The notes: a model not told the origin generated them from the letters alone. A stretch of DNA of 64,000 bases from Branchiostoma belcheri (GCF_001625305.1 NW_017802436.1:937251-1001250); one strand, 5' to 3'. Counted from the stretch's first letter, positions 45,280-58,648 are shown. Numbers and translations are program-made.

Positions 45280-46770
45280 AACTGACTCGTATGATAAATG
45301 AGATTTGGCTATGAATTTGCCCACACTGCTATCCAACGGGAGGCGCCATCGTAATACCAGATAATTTGGTTTCTTTTGTTGTTTAATACCTGTGTTATCG
45401 ACCATGAGACTGTAAACTAAAAATCAATTCTTTATTCTAAGCTACATAAACCTTTTTTTATTGTGTATTGCTGATAATAGTTTGTGAGGCCATTGAACTT
45501 TTATTCATTAGAGTGAATTTACACAAGTTAAATTAGGTTGAAAAAACTGTCTTGAAAATTAGAGTTGACATAGTACGTAATAAACTTTACATTCATCTTC
45601 CCTCTCGTAACTGAAGCCATAGGTGATGAAAAACGTTTTCGCACATTTATAGAGATAAAATATCTCTAAAGATCCACAGGACAAAACTGGGTGTTTTTTT
45701 CTCGTGTGTTGTTTATTGTGAAAAAAAGTGACTATGACTTTTTACCTTTAACCTTTTTTTACCTACGTGTAAGCAGTGATCAAAATTTTAAGATAGTCGT
45801 AAAGAACTTTGTGGGAATAATTCACAGGCTTCTACAATATTGGTGACATTCTAGATGTAAGGTGCTGCTAAGAAAAGCTGCCCACATGCATGCTTTAGCT
45901 TATGATTTTCTATAATGTAAAGATCGAGAGGGATGGATGTCCATTTCCCACAGTAAAACGGCCTTCACACTATCAAATAACGCTGCCATTTGTTACGGCT
46001 GGAGCAAAGTTTAACTTATACCTAATCCTAGAGTAAACTGCCAACTACTAGCAGTACTCATAATGTTTCTGTATTTTAACACAGAAGTCGGAATTGTGAT
46101 GTGCCAAAAAGCCCTGGAGGAATTCAGCAGCTACATTGCACCAGTAAAATAATAACGTATGCTTTATTTAGAATACTAATCTTGATTGAGAGCTAGTCGT
46201 AGGCTTACATGTAGACTAGCAGCAGCGTGTTTTTGCAATGCGGAAAACCCAAATTTGACTCCTAATTGCCGAGGTTTAAGTTATACCAAATCCTAGAGTA
46301 AACTGTCAACTACCGGCAGTACTCATAACTATCTTCCGACGTGTTATTCCAACTCGCGAGTTTATTTCCAGTGAGAATACAATGCCATTACGTGGCATTA
46401 TTGCACATTTCCTGGATTAGCAAAGTGCATACGTACTTTAATATTCATTACTCTACAGACAAGTGATGCTAGATGACTTTCATTTGCCTTCTCGCCATAT
46501 GGCCTTCGAGATTTCCTTCTTTGTACAAACGATAAACCTTCAGCGTTTTAAGTCCCTAGTTCCATTTCATATTGCCTATATACTTCTAGCTGAAGTCGAT
46601 GATTTGAACGTACCTGGAGGCCAGTATAATTTACAGCTTCTATATTGCTTACATCTTCCCCTGGGACGACTTTAAGACTCCGAGCAGACATACGGAAGTT
46701 GTAAAACGTTAAGAAAGTATCTCTCGCTAAGAAACATCCTGGGGGTTGACTTACTGAGTTGAGGATTTGT
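45280..46770. other. No gene recognised; one small duplication
   Basis: CCTAATCCTAGAGTAAACTG...CAGTACTCATAA near 46020 recurs near 46285. Otherwise AT-rich. Confidence 0.5.
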
Positions 46771-46771
46771 A

Positions 46772-47142
46772 CAGGGCTCGAAACCAAAGGTGGTCCAATG
46801 GCCACTGACCACTAAAATTTAGGCTGGGACAACTAAAAAGACACTTTGGGACATTTTGGGGACACTGAAAAAATAATCAACATCAGAATGTCAGCCTTTC
46901 TGTTCTTTATCAGGCACACGTTGGATCCGGAAAAGTCCCCCGAATTTCCGGTCTTCTCTGCAACTATAGTGCGCCTGGGAGTGAACATAGGTAAAATAAA
47001 GTTGACTTCAAGTTGAAGTCATACAATTCTTCCCAAAAAACAGGTTGAGGCAGTTCATCCTCACTTCGGGACAATTGAAATTTAGTTTTGGGACAGTAAT
47101 GGGGCAATAGGAAAAAAAAAATTAATTTCGAGGCCTGTGTGC
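46772..47142 (+). mobile_element. hAT-like MITE, copy 2
   Basis: Ends CAGGGCTCGAAA and TTTCGAGGCCTG are inverted. Same body as 27.90 kb. Confidence 0.7.
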
Positions 47143-47376
47143 AGCATCCAACTTGCCTGGATAAAAAGAAGCGAAGCTTTCAATGAAGGAACCTTCGGGG
47201 CTCGTAAAGAAGGGAAATCCTCGCTGATGGAACGGGCTCCGGCATTAGGCTAAGAAGAGAAATTGCGCTTGAGAGTCATGTGACAGCATTATATTATACT
47301 AAAAGTAAATACTCAACAAATACAGGAATTACGAATACATTATTAGGTTATTTGTTGTGCACATCTGTACCTCTCT

Positions 47377-47495
47377 TTGAATCTATCTATCTATCTATCC
47401 ATCCATCCATCCATCCATCCATCCATCCATCCATCCATCCATCCATCCATCCATCCATCCATCCATCTATATGATATCTATCTATCTATGTATAT
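47377..47495 (+). repeat. (ATCC)n/(TCTA)n microsatellite
   Basis: About 17 ATCC units flanked by TCTA units. Confidence 0.95.
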
Positions 47496-47979
47496 GTAAT
47501 GATATGGCCACAGAAAACAAGGTAATATTCACTTCAATATTTGTTATAATAAACAGTGTGAATACCAAGGTTTGCGGCCACACACACACATGGACCGTGG
47601 CCAGTTACTCTTTGAGATATCACTGGCAAAAGACCCGCTGAGACGATTACATCTAATCGTAAAACTTTCCAGCGATACGCAAAGCCCCTGTCGCGTGCAC
47701 ACGCTACAGTTCTCCATCTAGCCTAAGCACGGCCTCCAGGCAACGATAAGCCAAAAGGCACAGAGTCGTCATCTGATAACCCCAGTATATCACTCTGTCG
47801 GTTATTGATGGCATGTGAGTGGCATAAAGCCGGGACAAGTGATTGTAAGCTATCTGTGTCTTTTCAGGTCAGACAGCCTTGACTGTGAAATGTCAATGAT
47901 GCCAAATAATTTTGTTTTTAAACGTGTACATGTGACTCCGTAAAAAGATTCATCAGGTTGGTAAACGAATGAATAGCAA

Positions 47980-48037
47980 AGTTCTTTGATCAGAACCATT
48001 TATTTTTACGAGCTCGTAAAATAAATGGTTGTGATTA
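47980..48037. repeat. Head-to-head fragment of hammerhead family 2 end
   Basis: AACCATTTATTTTTACGAGC meets its own complement TCGTAAAATAAATGGTT. The same sequence abuts the motif in copy D at 4.77-4.80 kb. Confidence 0.6.
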
Positions 48038-48354
48038 TTGTACATGTGACTGTTCTAATTTTTACGACAATAAACATGTGTTATACTTTACCAGGGATAA
48101 GGACATACACTAATTTGGTCTGTCAAGTGTAGTTTAGAGTTAATCTACTGCTAACTTACAGCCAAGAACAGTTAATATCATACTTTACCAGAATAACTAG
48201 TCGCTTAAGTCATGCAATAGTCAGACCAAAACCTTGACCTTTGAGCATACATGCGCGATGAAGGTCTTTAAATTTTTTGTCGAATAGTATATAACATTTT
48301 CTAAAAAAAAATGTTGGACAACAAAAATATTCTAACAACATTTTCTAAACGGAA

Positions 48355-48570
48355 TACAAAATATGTTCTAACAACTAGCAGGCATTTTAGGACGTATTTT
48401 ACCAAAGATTAGATTTCAACCAATCTTACTCTTCTAAGTCATTCATAAATACACGATGAAAGTCTTTTATCTATTTAACATCTTCTTAACGGACAACAAC
48501 AAAATATTCTAACAACTAGCAGGCATTTAAGAACGTATTTTCCCAAAGATTAGATTCCAACCAACCTGGA
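48355..48570 (+). repeat. Direct repeat pair, about 140 bp apart
   Basis: TTCTAACAACTAGCAGGCAT and CAAAGATTAGATT occur in both. Confidence 0.8.
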
Positions 48571-48574
48571 AAAT

Positions 48575-49325
48575 TGCCAAGAAGAGTCCAACATGTTTGA
48601 CACAGTCGGTGGCTGCCCCTGATCATTGTCACGTGCTGATTGTACCCCCTTTATCATAGAGTCCCCAGAGTTTATGATTAATTCATTTTGAGAGGCCGAT
48701 ACCACAGATGTTCTTACCTCCCACTGTGTGATTTGGATGTTGAGTGAATAATTAATGAACGTAGATGGCAACTCTGGGTGTGGTAGCTCTTAACCATGTG
48801 CCCTCTCTGTTCTTTTCATTTAATACCGTGTTTACAAAAATCTATATTACGCCTAATAATTTCTTGATAATCATTATCATTGGATGTTATACTGGCTGAA
48901 TAGTTTTATGGTACTGTTGATATTGTATTTCATATGTATGTGTAGTGTAAGTCTGAATTTAGAATATTCTATTCTTCAAGCTTTTACATGATAAGAAGTC
49001 GACAATTCAGCCATTTAGGCTGCCATAGACTTTTAACCTCTATATGTTTATGTGAAAAATGATAAACCAGTCATCATCATCATTTCAACAATTGGGATAA
49101 ATGAGGAATTCAGCAATACCTTGCAATCCAGTGACACAAACATGTATTTAAAAAAAAAGAACGCAGTATGTAAAAGCTTCGAGTTGACATATTGCATCAT
49201 TGAGGCAGGGTGGGGTCTCTCGTTCAAGCCTTCTTCTAACAATATAATGGACGCTTGTAAGAAAGTGGGCAAAACATACAGCACGGTGGTCAGAATGTGT
49301 ACCCAGTCATACTACTGGTGTTCGG
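48575..49325. other. No gene recognised
   Basis: No supported feature. Confidence 0.45.
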
Positions 49326-49329
49326 CTGG

Positions 49330-49485
49330 ATTTTGGCGGGAAGATGTGAAACTCGACACCGACGCTGTACTTCATTGACGGGAAACTGTGAAACTCGATA
49401 CCGACGCTGTACTTCAGTGGCGGGAAAATGTGAAACTTGATACCTGCACCGCCCTGTACTGGTATCAATTGGCGGGAAAATAGGA
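49330..49485. repeat. 42-bp minisatellite, three units, reverse of 10.3 kb
   Basis: Units GGCGGGAAAATGTGAAACT...GATACCGACGCTGTACTTCA are the complement of the 10.3 kb array. Confidence 0.85.
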
Positions 49486-49499
49486 ATTGTAACACACAC

Positions 49500-50090
49500 T
49501 TTTATTTATTATGTAAAGTGATTCATAAACATATCGGCTCTCAAATTTACAAGAGCTGCTTGATAAACTATTCACTACTTCTGTCAACTATATCTTTTTA
49601 GCGGCTACTAAATTCCTAACAATAAAATTTGACCTTTTGAAAACCCCTTTCATTCTGCTGATTTTCGCGCTTGCTCAGAGAACGACCTAGGGCAATTTCT
49701 AAGGGGCGCATGAGGACGGTAAAATACATCTGCAGATTTTCATGAGATAAGGGTGATCATGGACCATAAATTATCCGCTAGGTGGGATCTCCCTGCATGC
49801 GATAAGGATATACTGGATAAGCCTGTATTTAACTGTAGACGCGAGCTTCTATCTGGTGTTTTATGCCAAAGATACATGTAATTTGTTGCCAATGTTGTTT
49901 CATGTACAACACTTTCTTACCGAACTGTTACTATTGCGTAATGTGACGTTTTGAAATATACATATTGACAGTCAAACCATTTACAACTCCAGAACTGCGT
50001 AGTGTCTAAAGCAGAGGAATATTTATAATTAATATAAATTTTAGCAATGTGTAATAATGTGCAATAATGTTTTAGCAATAATACCTTTTA
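49500..50090. other. No gene recognised
   Basis: AT-rich, no supported feature. Confidence 0.45.
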
Positions 50091-50093
50091 ATA

Positions 50094-50156
50094 GCTGGTG
50101 TGTTACGCCGAAAGGCGGTTATACCGGCTGTACAGATACAGATACAGAATAGCATA
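50094..50156 (+). mobile_element. CR1-like LINE 3' tail
   Basis: GCTGGTGTGTTACGCCGAAA, then ACAGATACAGATACAG. Tail only. Confidence 0.7.
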
Positions 50157-50289
50157 TTTAATGATATTTTGTGTGACCACAGAGCAATTCAGGCATCCAG
50201 TAAGGTTGCCTGTGAGTCTGTTGTCAGAGCGTATTGTGTATGTTTGAGCTTCTAAGTAAAATAAACCAATCTACTACTACTATAACTTC

Positions 50290-50530
50290 TAATTCATGTA
50301 CCAGAGTTATCAACCAAGGATTGAGGTGTTCAAAAATTCATTCTTTCCTAGAACTACTGCAGAGTGGAACTCGCTGTCACCAAGTACAGTATTGACATTA
50401 TCATTAGATAGCTTTAAGCAATGTTAAGTGTTAGATGTTTGAGGGTTAGTTGTAAGAAGTCGTTCGGTGTAATGTAGCTAGTGTGTTACGCCGAAGGGCG
50501 TTTATACCGGCTATACAAATACAGATACAA
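50290..50530 (+). pseudogene. CR1-like LINE 3' end
   Basis: Plus strand encodes SYQPRIEVFKNSFFPRTTAE, WNSLSPSTV, LDSFKQC and a stop, then the GTGTTACGCCGAAGGGCG tail and ACAAATACAGATACA. Confidence 0.85.
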
Positions 50531-50919
50531 CATAGAAATCTCAATCCATGTTAACATTCACATACACGATTTTATCGTTATAAAAGTTTTTTTTTAAAGT
50601 TACATGTACTTGACTTTCCAATACATCAGTTACAAAGTTCCCTGTAATCCATATGTCTTTGAAGTAACAAGCCCCAGCTATAAACGATATAGAATATCTA
50701 AGGACATCACTCAAAAGCCTAGTTGTCGCCCTTGGACTTGGCTTGCTGCATGCGAGACTTACTGAAGGGGTAGGATATAAACCAGCATTTCTCGGAAGGC
50801 ATGAACATTTGTCTAGTATTCCCATATCAAGGATTAAGGTAAGGGTCGTTGCCTACAGAAAAAGCAACGACCATGCCTCATCCTCTAACATAATGGTCGA
50901 GTTTTCCACGAAACTCTGT

Positions 50920-51750
50920 AGGGCTTCTGGCTGTTGCATCGCAGGTTTCGCTGCGAATTTTCTTATAACTGAACGTGTTTTCAATTGAGGTAGATTTTCA
51001 ATTGGACGGATGGTTGCAACTCACAACGGTGGGCGATAACCGGCAGATAGCATAGGCATTTGGCAGGTATTCCCAGGGTAATGCTCAAGTTTGGGTTCGT
51101 TGACTTTAGAAAAGGGATGGGCATATATCACGGCATTAATGTTGTAGCTTATCCTAACTTTTGATGTGCGTTGATATTTATCCTAACTTTTAATGATAAT
51201 CTATGTGCGTTGCGTTTCTTTTCGATGCAACGAAGCCAGCTGCAGGCCACACCAATTTAAGTTGTTGGTTCTCGGATTCACCTCTTGATTTTCTGATTTA
51301 CAAAAAAAAAAAAAAAAAAGATTCTGGTTCTGAATCATCTCAAATGTGCTCATATTTTGCCCCCTATAGTTGAGGAAAGTCCTTTTCTTCCTAGTTGTTA
51401 CAGTATTTCCATTGAAAGACATGGTTTGATAAAAGTTCAAAAACCCATCCGCTGGGGTTCTGGTTGTTGCAATGAACATGAAGGGGGCGCTGCAAGTTTT
51501 CTTATAACTGAACGAATTTTCAATTGGGGGAATTGCATGGATGGTTGCATTTCACACCGGTAGGCGATAACCGGCAGATAGCACAGACATTTGGCAGGTA
51601 TTCCCATGGTAATGCTCAAGTTAGGGTTCGTTGACTCCAGGAAAGGGATGGGCATATATCACGGCATTAATGGTGTAGCTTATCCCAACTTTTAACAATG
51701 ACTTATGTGCGTTGCGTTCCTTTTAGATGCAACGAAGCCAGCTGCAGGTT
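50920..51750 (+). repeat. Segmental duplication separated by half a MITE
   Basis: 50930-51244 matches 51456-51748 (GCGATAACCGGCAGATAGCA, AAGGGATGGGCATATATCAC, GCAACGAAGCCAGCTGCAG). The left half of a MITE A lies between them. Confidence 0.85.
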
Positions 51751-52132
51751 GCCATACTGATAAACCGGTAGGCAGAAATAAACAGTTAAAATTCAATAGA
51801 ATCCACAATGCCAACAAATGATAGGTTATACTAGAGTAGAGTATTGAGCTCGTTACATTTTTTTTTGTTTCTTGCTTAATTCCTACCCTACTAAAGACTT
51901 CTCGACAATTCAAACCTATCAGAAAGTCATTTTTCCATTGAATGCAATGGTTTGATTAAAAGTTCAAAAATAATTGTTTAAATGTTAACCCAGCCTTTTT
52001 TGTTGACGTCATGGCTCCTATCGTAGCATTTGGGGCCATAATAGAATGCCTAGACCTTCTTTTTCGCCATGTCGCTTCATATTTTTTTTTCTCGAAAAAT
52101 TCCGAGAACCAACAAATTAAATTGGTGTGGCC
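51245..52132 (-). mobile_element. MITE family A, split copy
   Basis: Left part 51245-51444 and right part about 51945-52132 together make one element. The phrase ATGGTTTGAT(T)AAAAGTTCAAAAA is present in both parts. Confidence 0.75.
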
Positions 52133-52149
52133 TTACATCACGAAGTCAG

Positions 52150-53220
52150 CCCACTGGTCGCGGGTGCCTCGTGAGGCATATATCAAACTTAATAGATAGA
52201 GTTAGTGACGTGCGCGTGTGCACTTTCGCACCCCCCGCTGCGAACATGATGTCAAATACCCGTATCAAAGAGACGTTAATATGAACCCCTCTATGACACC
52301 ACATGATGAATACGTGTTATCAATAAAGGGAATCTATTTTTGCTACTGTGCATCTTCAAGACCACTAGATGAATAGCTGTCTTATTTCTAAGAGACTTTT
52401 TACAAGAGCTGTAACAGCAATGATGACTATACACTTTGTTTATTGATTTTAATTGCTGCTAAAATCACTACAAAAATATAAGTATGATTTTTCTAGATGA
52501 AATTCTTTAGGTGAGTCCAATTTCTTGGGTTGAAAATTACAGTTTAAACTTGCTGCATAATATCATTTACGTATATGCCTTGCGTATATTAGTGCTTCTA
52601 TGTTAAATGTAATGTATTATTTGGTGGCAACAAGTTACCATATATGAAAACAATGTCCTCGTCGAATGGCAAAAAATAACAGTAATTTACTTAACTTTGC
52701 TCCAAACCCCTTTTTCGTCTTCCTTATTGTGTCATTTTTCAAGGATGCTGACCACTACTGCTTTCTGCTCTCTTCTTATCTTTTGGGAAATTTTGTAAGT
52801 CCTTGGCATTGGTTTTGACATATTTCACGAAATAATTCAATGGACATTATTAATGTTTTACTGTTAGCAATGCTGTCCCTATCTAAGCCACAACTAAAAT
52901 ACATAATACTTTCAGATATAAGCTACACATAGACCCCAATGGAAGAAGTCATTGTGTCATTTGTAAGCTGTACATGTCTGGCACTTCAACATTCATAACC
53001 AGCAACTCTGTATTCAATTATGCAAACGGAAGACGCCGTCGGGGCAAGTGGCACAGGATATGTTGTTACATGTCCCTACAAATGGAGAAGATTTAAGACC
53101 ATTCCGTACCTCGGGCGCGGTTTTTAGATGTTATCTCGACATCTTTACCGACTGAAGCCACCGAAAACAAATCACTACAGGAGATTGATGGTTTGGCAGC
53201 ACAACTATGGCCATTTCACG
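52150..53220. other. No gene recognised
   Basis: AT-rich, no supported feature. Confidence 0.45.
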
Positions 53221-53222
53221 CG

Positions 53223-54240
53223 GACCCCAGGCGACACTTGTCATGTAGATGGGCGGTCAGGAGGAATATAGATTGCTGAACGCATTTGTCTTCAGGGCTG
53301 TTCGTAACGTCGTATACGCGTAACGCTGGCTAGAATCATGTCTGCAGAATGTCAAACTTTGTGACAGTACGTAGAAAGCCACTTCTTATGTAAGTACGGT
53401 TACAGTGTAACATTGAAAGGTATTATGTTATGGGTTATTGTCCTACTGAGTTCGGCTAGCATTGTCCTTTACCTCTACTTGTGTAAATAGGCATTATTAT
53501 AGCTCTCTACCGAATTTGTGTCATTATCTCGTAAATCATGTAATTTTTAAACTATTAGTGTTGTTTAACGTCAATTTTATGAACTGTACAAACAACTCAA
53601 TTCAGACTGTCGTCTGCTAGTTGTTTAAATAAAGATTGATTGATTGATTGAATACATGTTGAAATTTAAATAAATAAGCAACTTGATATTACTACAAAAA
53701 TACACGATTTGTCGCTATAAGTACGGAGCGAAGTCCACAGGAAATATTTTGACTCTTTTCGACAAAGACTTATCACCCCAGGCGACACTTGTCATGTAGA
53801 TGGGCGGTCAGGAGGAATATAAATTGCCGAACGCATTTGTCTTCAGGGCTGTTCGTAACGTCGTATACGCGTAACGCTGGCTAGAATCATGTCTGCAGAA
53901 TGTCAAACTTTGTGACAGTACGTAGAAAGCCACTTCTTATGTAATTACGGTTACAGTGTAACATTGAATGTACATGTTGGGTTTATTGTCCTACTGAATA
54001 CATGTTGAAATTCAAAAACATAAACAACTTCATATTAGTAGCAAAATACACGATTTGTCGCTATAAGTACGGATTGAAGTCCACAGGAAATATTTTGACT
54101 CTTTTCGACAGAGACTTATCACCCCAGGCGACACTTGTCATGTAGATGGGCGGTCAGGAGGAATATAAATTGCTGAACGCATTTGTCTTCAGGGCTGTTC
54201 GTGTCGTAAAGCTGGCTGCTAGAATCATCTCGGGCATGTT
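53223..54240 (+). repeat. Tandem repeat, three copies
   Basis: AGGCGACACTTGTCATGTAG begins copies at 53227, 53780 and 54126. The last two units are about 345 bp apart; the first is separated by an insertion. Confidence 0.9.
53450..53651 (+). mobile_element. LINE/SINE 3' fragment with (GATT)n tail
   Basis: About 202 bp ending AATAAAGATTGATTGATTGA, inserted at CCTACTGA/ATACATG. The next tandem copy (53990) reads CCTACTGAATACATG without it. Confidence 0.75.
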
Positions 54241-54264
54241 TTGGTTACGTTCAATGTTCTGTTA

Positions 54265-54350
54265 GACCACACCAATTTAGTTTGTCGGTTCTCAGATTTT
54301 TTTTCACAAAAAATATGAAGCGACAGGGCGAAAAAAACAGGTGTAGGCAT
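54265..54350 (+). mobile_element. MITE family A, left end only
   Basis: GACCACACCAATTTAGTTTG and the AAAATATGAAGCGACAGGGC block, then unrelated DNA. Confidence 0.7.
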
Positions 54351-54359
54351 AGCTGCCTT

Positions 54360-55320
54360 GCTTTATGAATATTTCGTATGTTTTACTTGATAAAAGCACC
54401 ATGCCGTGAGGAACCATAGATGTCACGTTCCATGCTTTAGTGTATCCTCGTAGACACCATTTCAACTCCAAAGATGCTGCCATTGGCACTCGGTATCCTC
54501 CTATGATAATGTATGTAAGGCTTGGCCAGGAGCAATGATGCCACTCATTTTTGATAACGACATTTCTAACGCACCATCTACTGTTCCTTCAGGCAAATAA
54601 AGCATCTTGACATTGATCTTGGATGCATGTGGGGATTTCGGTGTATCGAAGCAAATGAGTAACAAATGGGTAACAAATGCGAACTAATGAACAGTTTAGA
54701 GACAAATCAATACGTTTGTGTCGCTCGATGGTCTTACAACAACTTTAGTTGTCCAAAGGAACAACAAGCTCTACATCTTTTCAAGCTTCGAGAAAATTCA
54801 CCCATACATGTATGTTGACAAGGGAAAATGCTGATGATTACAAATGATTTCTCAAGATACCTTCCTCTGAACAGATGATGATATATAGATACGTATAATG
54901 AGCCCATGTCCTGCTTGTTTCTCCACTTTACAAAGACCTTTATCAGGGACATTTGTTGCATGCTAGATTTACAGAAGCGGCATTTGAAGCCCCGCTAAAA
55001 ACGCCACTTGTGAGTTATAACGAACCAGCTCGTGTCTAACCCTGAGACCACCCTGCAATAAGAAGCAATCCATCAGCAGACAAGCAGTGATACTTCTCTC
55101 ATTGCCGGCTAGCCCAGGGACTAGCTGTCATGCCGGGTATCCTGCAGCGACGGGGCGGATTCTGCCAGCTAGCATTCCCCACGCATTAGCCTTTGTCCCC
55201 GCCAATGTATGGAATCCGCGATAGATGAGTGGTGTCACTGGGAAATTGAAAGGGTCGCCTCGGCCTCGGATCTCCCAGAGCTAAGGATACAAACTCGGCT
55301 GATGGCGACATCTATCAAGG
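54360..55320. other. No gene recognised
   Basis: No supported feature. Confidence 0.45.
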
Positions 55321-55334
55321 CGGTATGGCCATCG

Positions 55335-55995
55335 TACATCTGTATCAGTATCTGTATAGCCGGTATAACCGCCCTTCGGTGTAACACATCAGTTTCTGTA
55401 TCAATATAGGTGGTATAACCGCAGTTCGGCGTAACACACCAGTTTCGCAGGCACACGGCGCGGCGGCAGCTAGCTATATCACGCCGAATGATTCAATCTT
55501 TGGACATTTAATTGCAGGATCTTATTTAAAGCTTTCTAGTGATGCTGCCACAACTGTGCTTGGTGGCAACGAGTTCCACTCTACGATAGTTCTGGCGAAA
55601 TGCAAGTTTTTGAACACCTCAACTCTTGGGTGATAACTCTGATATTTATATTTGAAGGCATGACTGTTTCTTGTCTGGGCTGGTATCAGATACTTAGTGG
55701 TTGGTACATCCACCAGTTTATTAGTCATTTTGTACACTATGCATAGTCTGGGCATTTTTCTTTTGTCTTCCAGTGAGACCCACTGTAGGTTTCTTTTCAT
55801 TTCCGTGACACTAGCACCTCTTTCATAGTTGTTCTTGCAGAATCTTGCAGCTTGAGTCTGTACCCTTTCCAGTTTGTCTTTGTCTTTCTTTGTATATGTC
55901 ACGGCATATTCTAGGTTCGGTCTTACAAGTGACGTGTATGCAAGTGATTTTACTTTAGTTGGGCCTGCCCACAGATTACGTTTGATCACTCCCAA
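55335..55995 (-). pseudogene. CR1-like LINE 3' end with 157-codon frame
   Basis: Longest member of the family here. Minus frame encodes VKSLAYTSLVRPNLEYAVTY, LERVQTQAARFC, then FARTIVEWNSLPPSTV, the reverse-transcriptase C-terminal region. A shared 3' tail follows, present twice in tandem (55440-55335). 5'-truncated, no catalytic core. Confidence 0.85.
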
Positions 55996-55999
55996 TGCC

Positions 56000-57045
56000 T
56001 GTCCGTTGCGTGCGGATGAGCCATTTCATACGTCATTGTTGCAAATTCCAGGAACAAAGAACCACATTCCATGCATTCTTTGTCTCCGAAATGGCCGGTA
56101 ATGTGCTGAATGCCCCATCGGCTATCCCGTAATGTCATGCAATGATTATCTTGTTGTAATGATAATAGACCATAACGTTGCGTGACTTAAAGTCTACCTG
56201 ACACAGGTGAGTTTTTCATCCTTAATAGAAAACCAATGCCCTGCGGACTCGGATATTTTGTTGTTTCTTAAAATCTAATGGCTTTATGTACGTAAGGAAA
56301 CACATAGACAAGATCCACTACGTCAAGCCCTTATCCTCAATAGAAACAAATGCCCCATTGAAAATGACATTTGTTAAAATCTAATGCATTCCTGTACGCT
56401 GGCAACACACGCAAATCCTTTTTACTGCGCTAACCTTATATGAACTCTCCAAAGTACAAACTTTGTCAGCAACAATGAACATCATATGTACTCTTAAGTA
56501 CAAATTGCATGCCAACCATCAATAAAAAGTAATAAAATATTGGTAGATTTATGATTATTATACCACTTTTTTCTTTCTAAGTGCACTTCAATGTTCTCAG
56601 GCATAGTTTATTATCAATATATCGTAATAATGATAAATCATTATGTTATATAAGTCATAGTCTTTTATTGTGCTTCAGCCATGGAAATTTTGAAAATGAT
56701 AGTAGGCCATATAGCTCTACGTCCTTGCTTCGCCCTTGCTAATACAACTACAGCCCGCAAATTAAAGGTAAGCTACCTGAGATAGCATCAGAGTAGTCGT
56801 TGCAGAATGTACGCATTTCGAGTCGTACTTATTTTGCAAACATCAAAGATTTGCGTCAGTCGCGTTCTCATTCCTTGAGATGCCTGTCATCATGTATGAT
56901 CGTATCTGCGACAAAGGCCGGACCACGCTTGGCAACTTTGGCTTGTTACCGCGCTTCTGTATCCAAAATAGGCATCAACAGACCTAATGACGTCACGAAT
57001 GACGTCAGGAACAAAGACCATGCCTAGTCTGCCACGTCATGGTGT
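56000..57045. other. No gene recognised
   Basis: AT-rich, no supported feature. Confidence 0.45.
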
Positions 57046-57051
57046 GTGCCA

Positions 57052-57960
57052 TCACACACACTGCACACAGTAAGGTTACTAAGTTACACGAACCACTCCT
57101 AACCAGTACACCATGCTAACGCAGAGAACAGTGCCCAGTAGTGTTATTAACACAGAACCCATAGAAACTACGTCAACGAAGACGGCACATCGCCAGCCAC
57201 TGACAAACACACACTGCAGACAATAATAATGTTACTAAGGTACACGAACCACTCCTAACCAGTACACCATTCTAACGCAGACAACAGTACCCAGTAGTGT
57301 TATTAACACAGAAAACCCTAGAAACTACGTCAACAAACACTTCTATCAGGTGCATAAATGTGAAAATTATGTGAATTTTTGCTGCAAAATTCTAAGAAAA
57401 TGTGACGTAATGTGAAATTTGGAGGTTCAACAAAGACACCTTGCCAGCCACACACACTGCACACAGTAAGGTTACTAAGTAACACGGACCACCCCTAACC
57501 AGTACACCATGCTAACGCTGACAACAGTACCCAGTCGTGTTATTAACACAGAACCCCTAGAAACTACGTCAACAAACACTACCAGGTGCATAAATGTGAA
57601 AAGTATGTGAATTTGCTGCAAAATTCTGAGAAAATGTGACGTAATGTGAAATTTTTGGAGGTTCAACAAAGATGACACCTCGCCAGCCACATAGCCGACA
57701 CACACTGCAGACAATAATGTTACTAAGTTACATGAAGCGCCCCAAGCCTGTACACTAACGCAGAGAACAATACCAGGTAATGTTACCAACACAAAACCCC
57801 TAGAAACTGCGAGAACTTAGACTGAACTCACCTAGTCGATCAGCACACTACCGATGAAGACAACAAAGTGACTATCACAAATACAGCTAGTAATGTTATC
57901 AACAGATCTCCTAGAAACTATATCAACAAAGACAACCCATAGCTAGCCATGTGAGCAACG
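57052..57960 (+). repeat. Degenerate tandem repeat, four or more units
   Basis: Blocks ACTAAGTTACACGAACCACT, GTTATTAACACAGAA and GAAACTACGTCAAC recur near 57075, 57235, 57475 and 57720 at 157-250 bp spacing. Confidence 0.8.
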
Positions 57961-58389
57961 TTACTAAGTGATACTGAAATTACACTGACGCAGACAAAAC
58001 ACCATGTGACCATCACAAAGTACCACCCAGCATTGCCGCCAACACAGATTAGCCCTAGGATCTTCACTAACACTTTGTAACACTAACTCAAACCAAGCCG
58101 CGTCTTTCCTAATCTGTTCTTCATAGCCTATAGTTATTAGCGCCACTTTTGACAGCCTCCTAATGACCCAACTGCTTTATGATTTCACGTTGGCAGTCAC
58201 CCTTGAGATTGTTTCAATGGTTTGTACTGAAAGCATGCGTGCGTTACACAACGCATTTGAAGGGCTCCTGAAAGCCTTTGTATTGTGTTTTCTGTTCGGC
58301 ATCCGTGTAAAGATAGACACTAGACCGATTGGATTTTACCGAAGAAAACCATTCTAGGACGTACAGTAGGCCGCTGAGAAAACCTGATA

Positions 58390-58648
58390 AGATTTTTTTT
58401 TCATATTCCAACATTTCATGACTAGACATGGTGACAGCACAGTCAAGTTATATAACTTATTTTGTACCGCCACCAACACGGAGTAAAAATAAAGGACAGT
58501 ATAATACTCATTTTCGGTTGAGTTAAGTTAGGAAAGTCGTGTAAAGTGCCTTTTCCAAGGGCACAAGATCGGTGGAATGTCTGGACTCGAACCCGGGACC
58601 TCTTGGTTCCGAGTCGAGCACTCTGCCGCTACGCTACGCGACCCCACG
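58390..58648 (-). mobile_element. tRNA-derived SINE, copy 2
   Basis: Box B GGTCCCGGGTTCGAGTCC (58600-58583) matches the pol III consensus better than copy 1. Box A is TAGCGTAGCGG (58636-58626). The body and poly-A end match copy 1. Confidence 0.88.
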
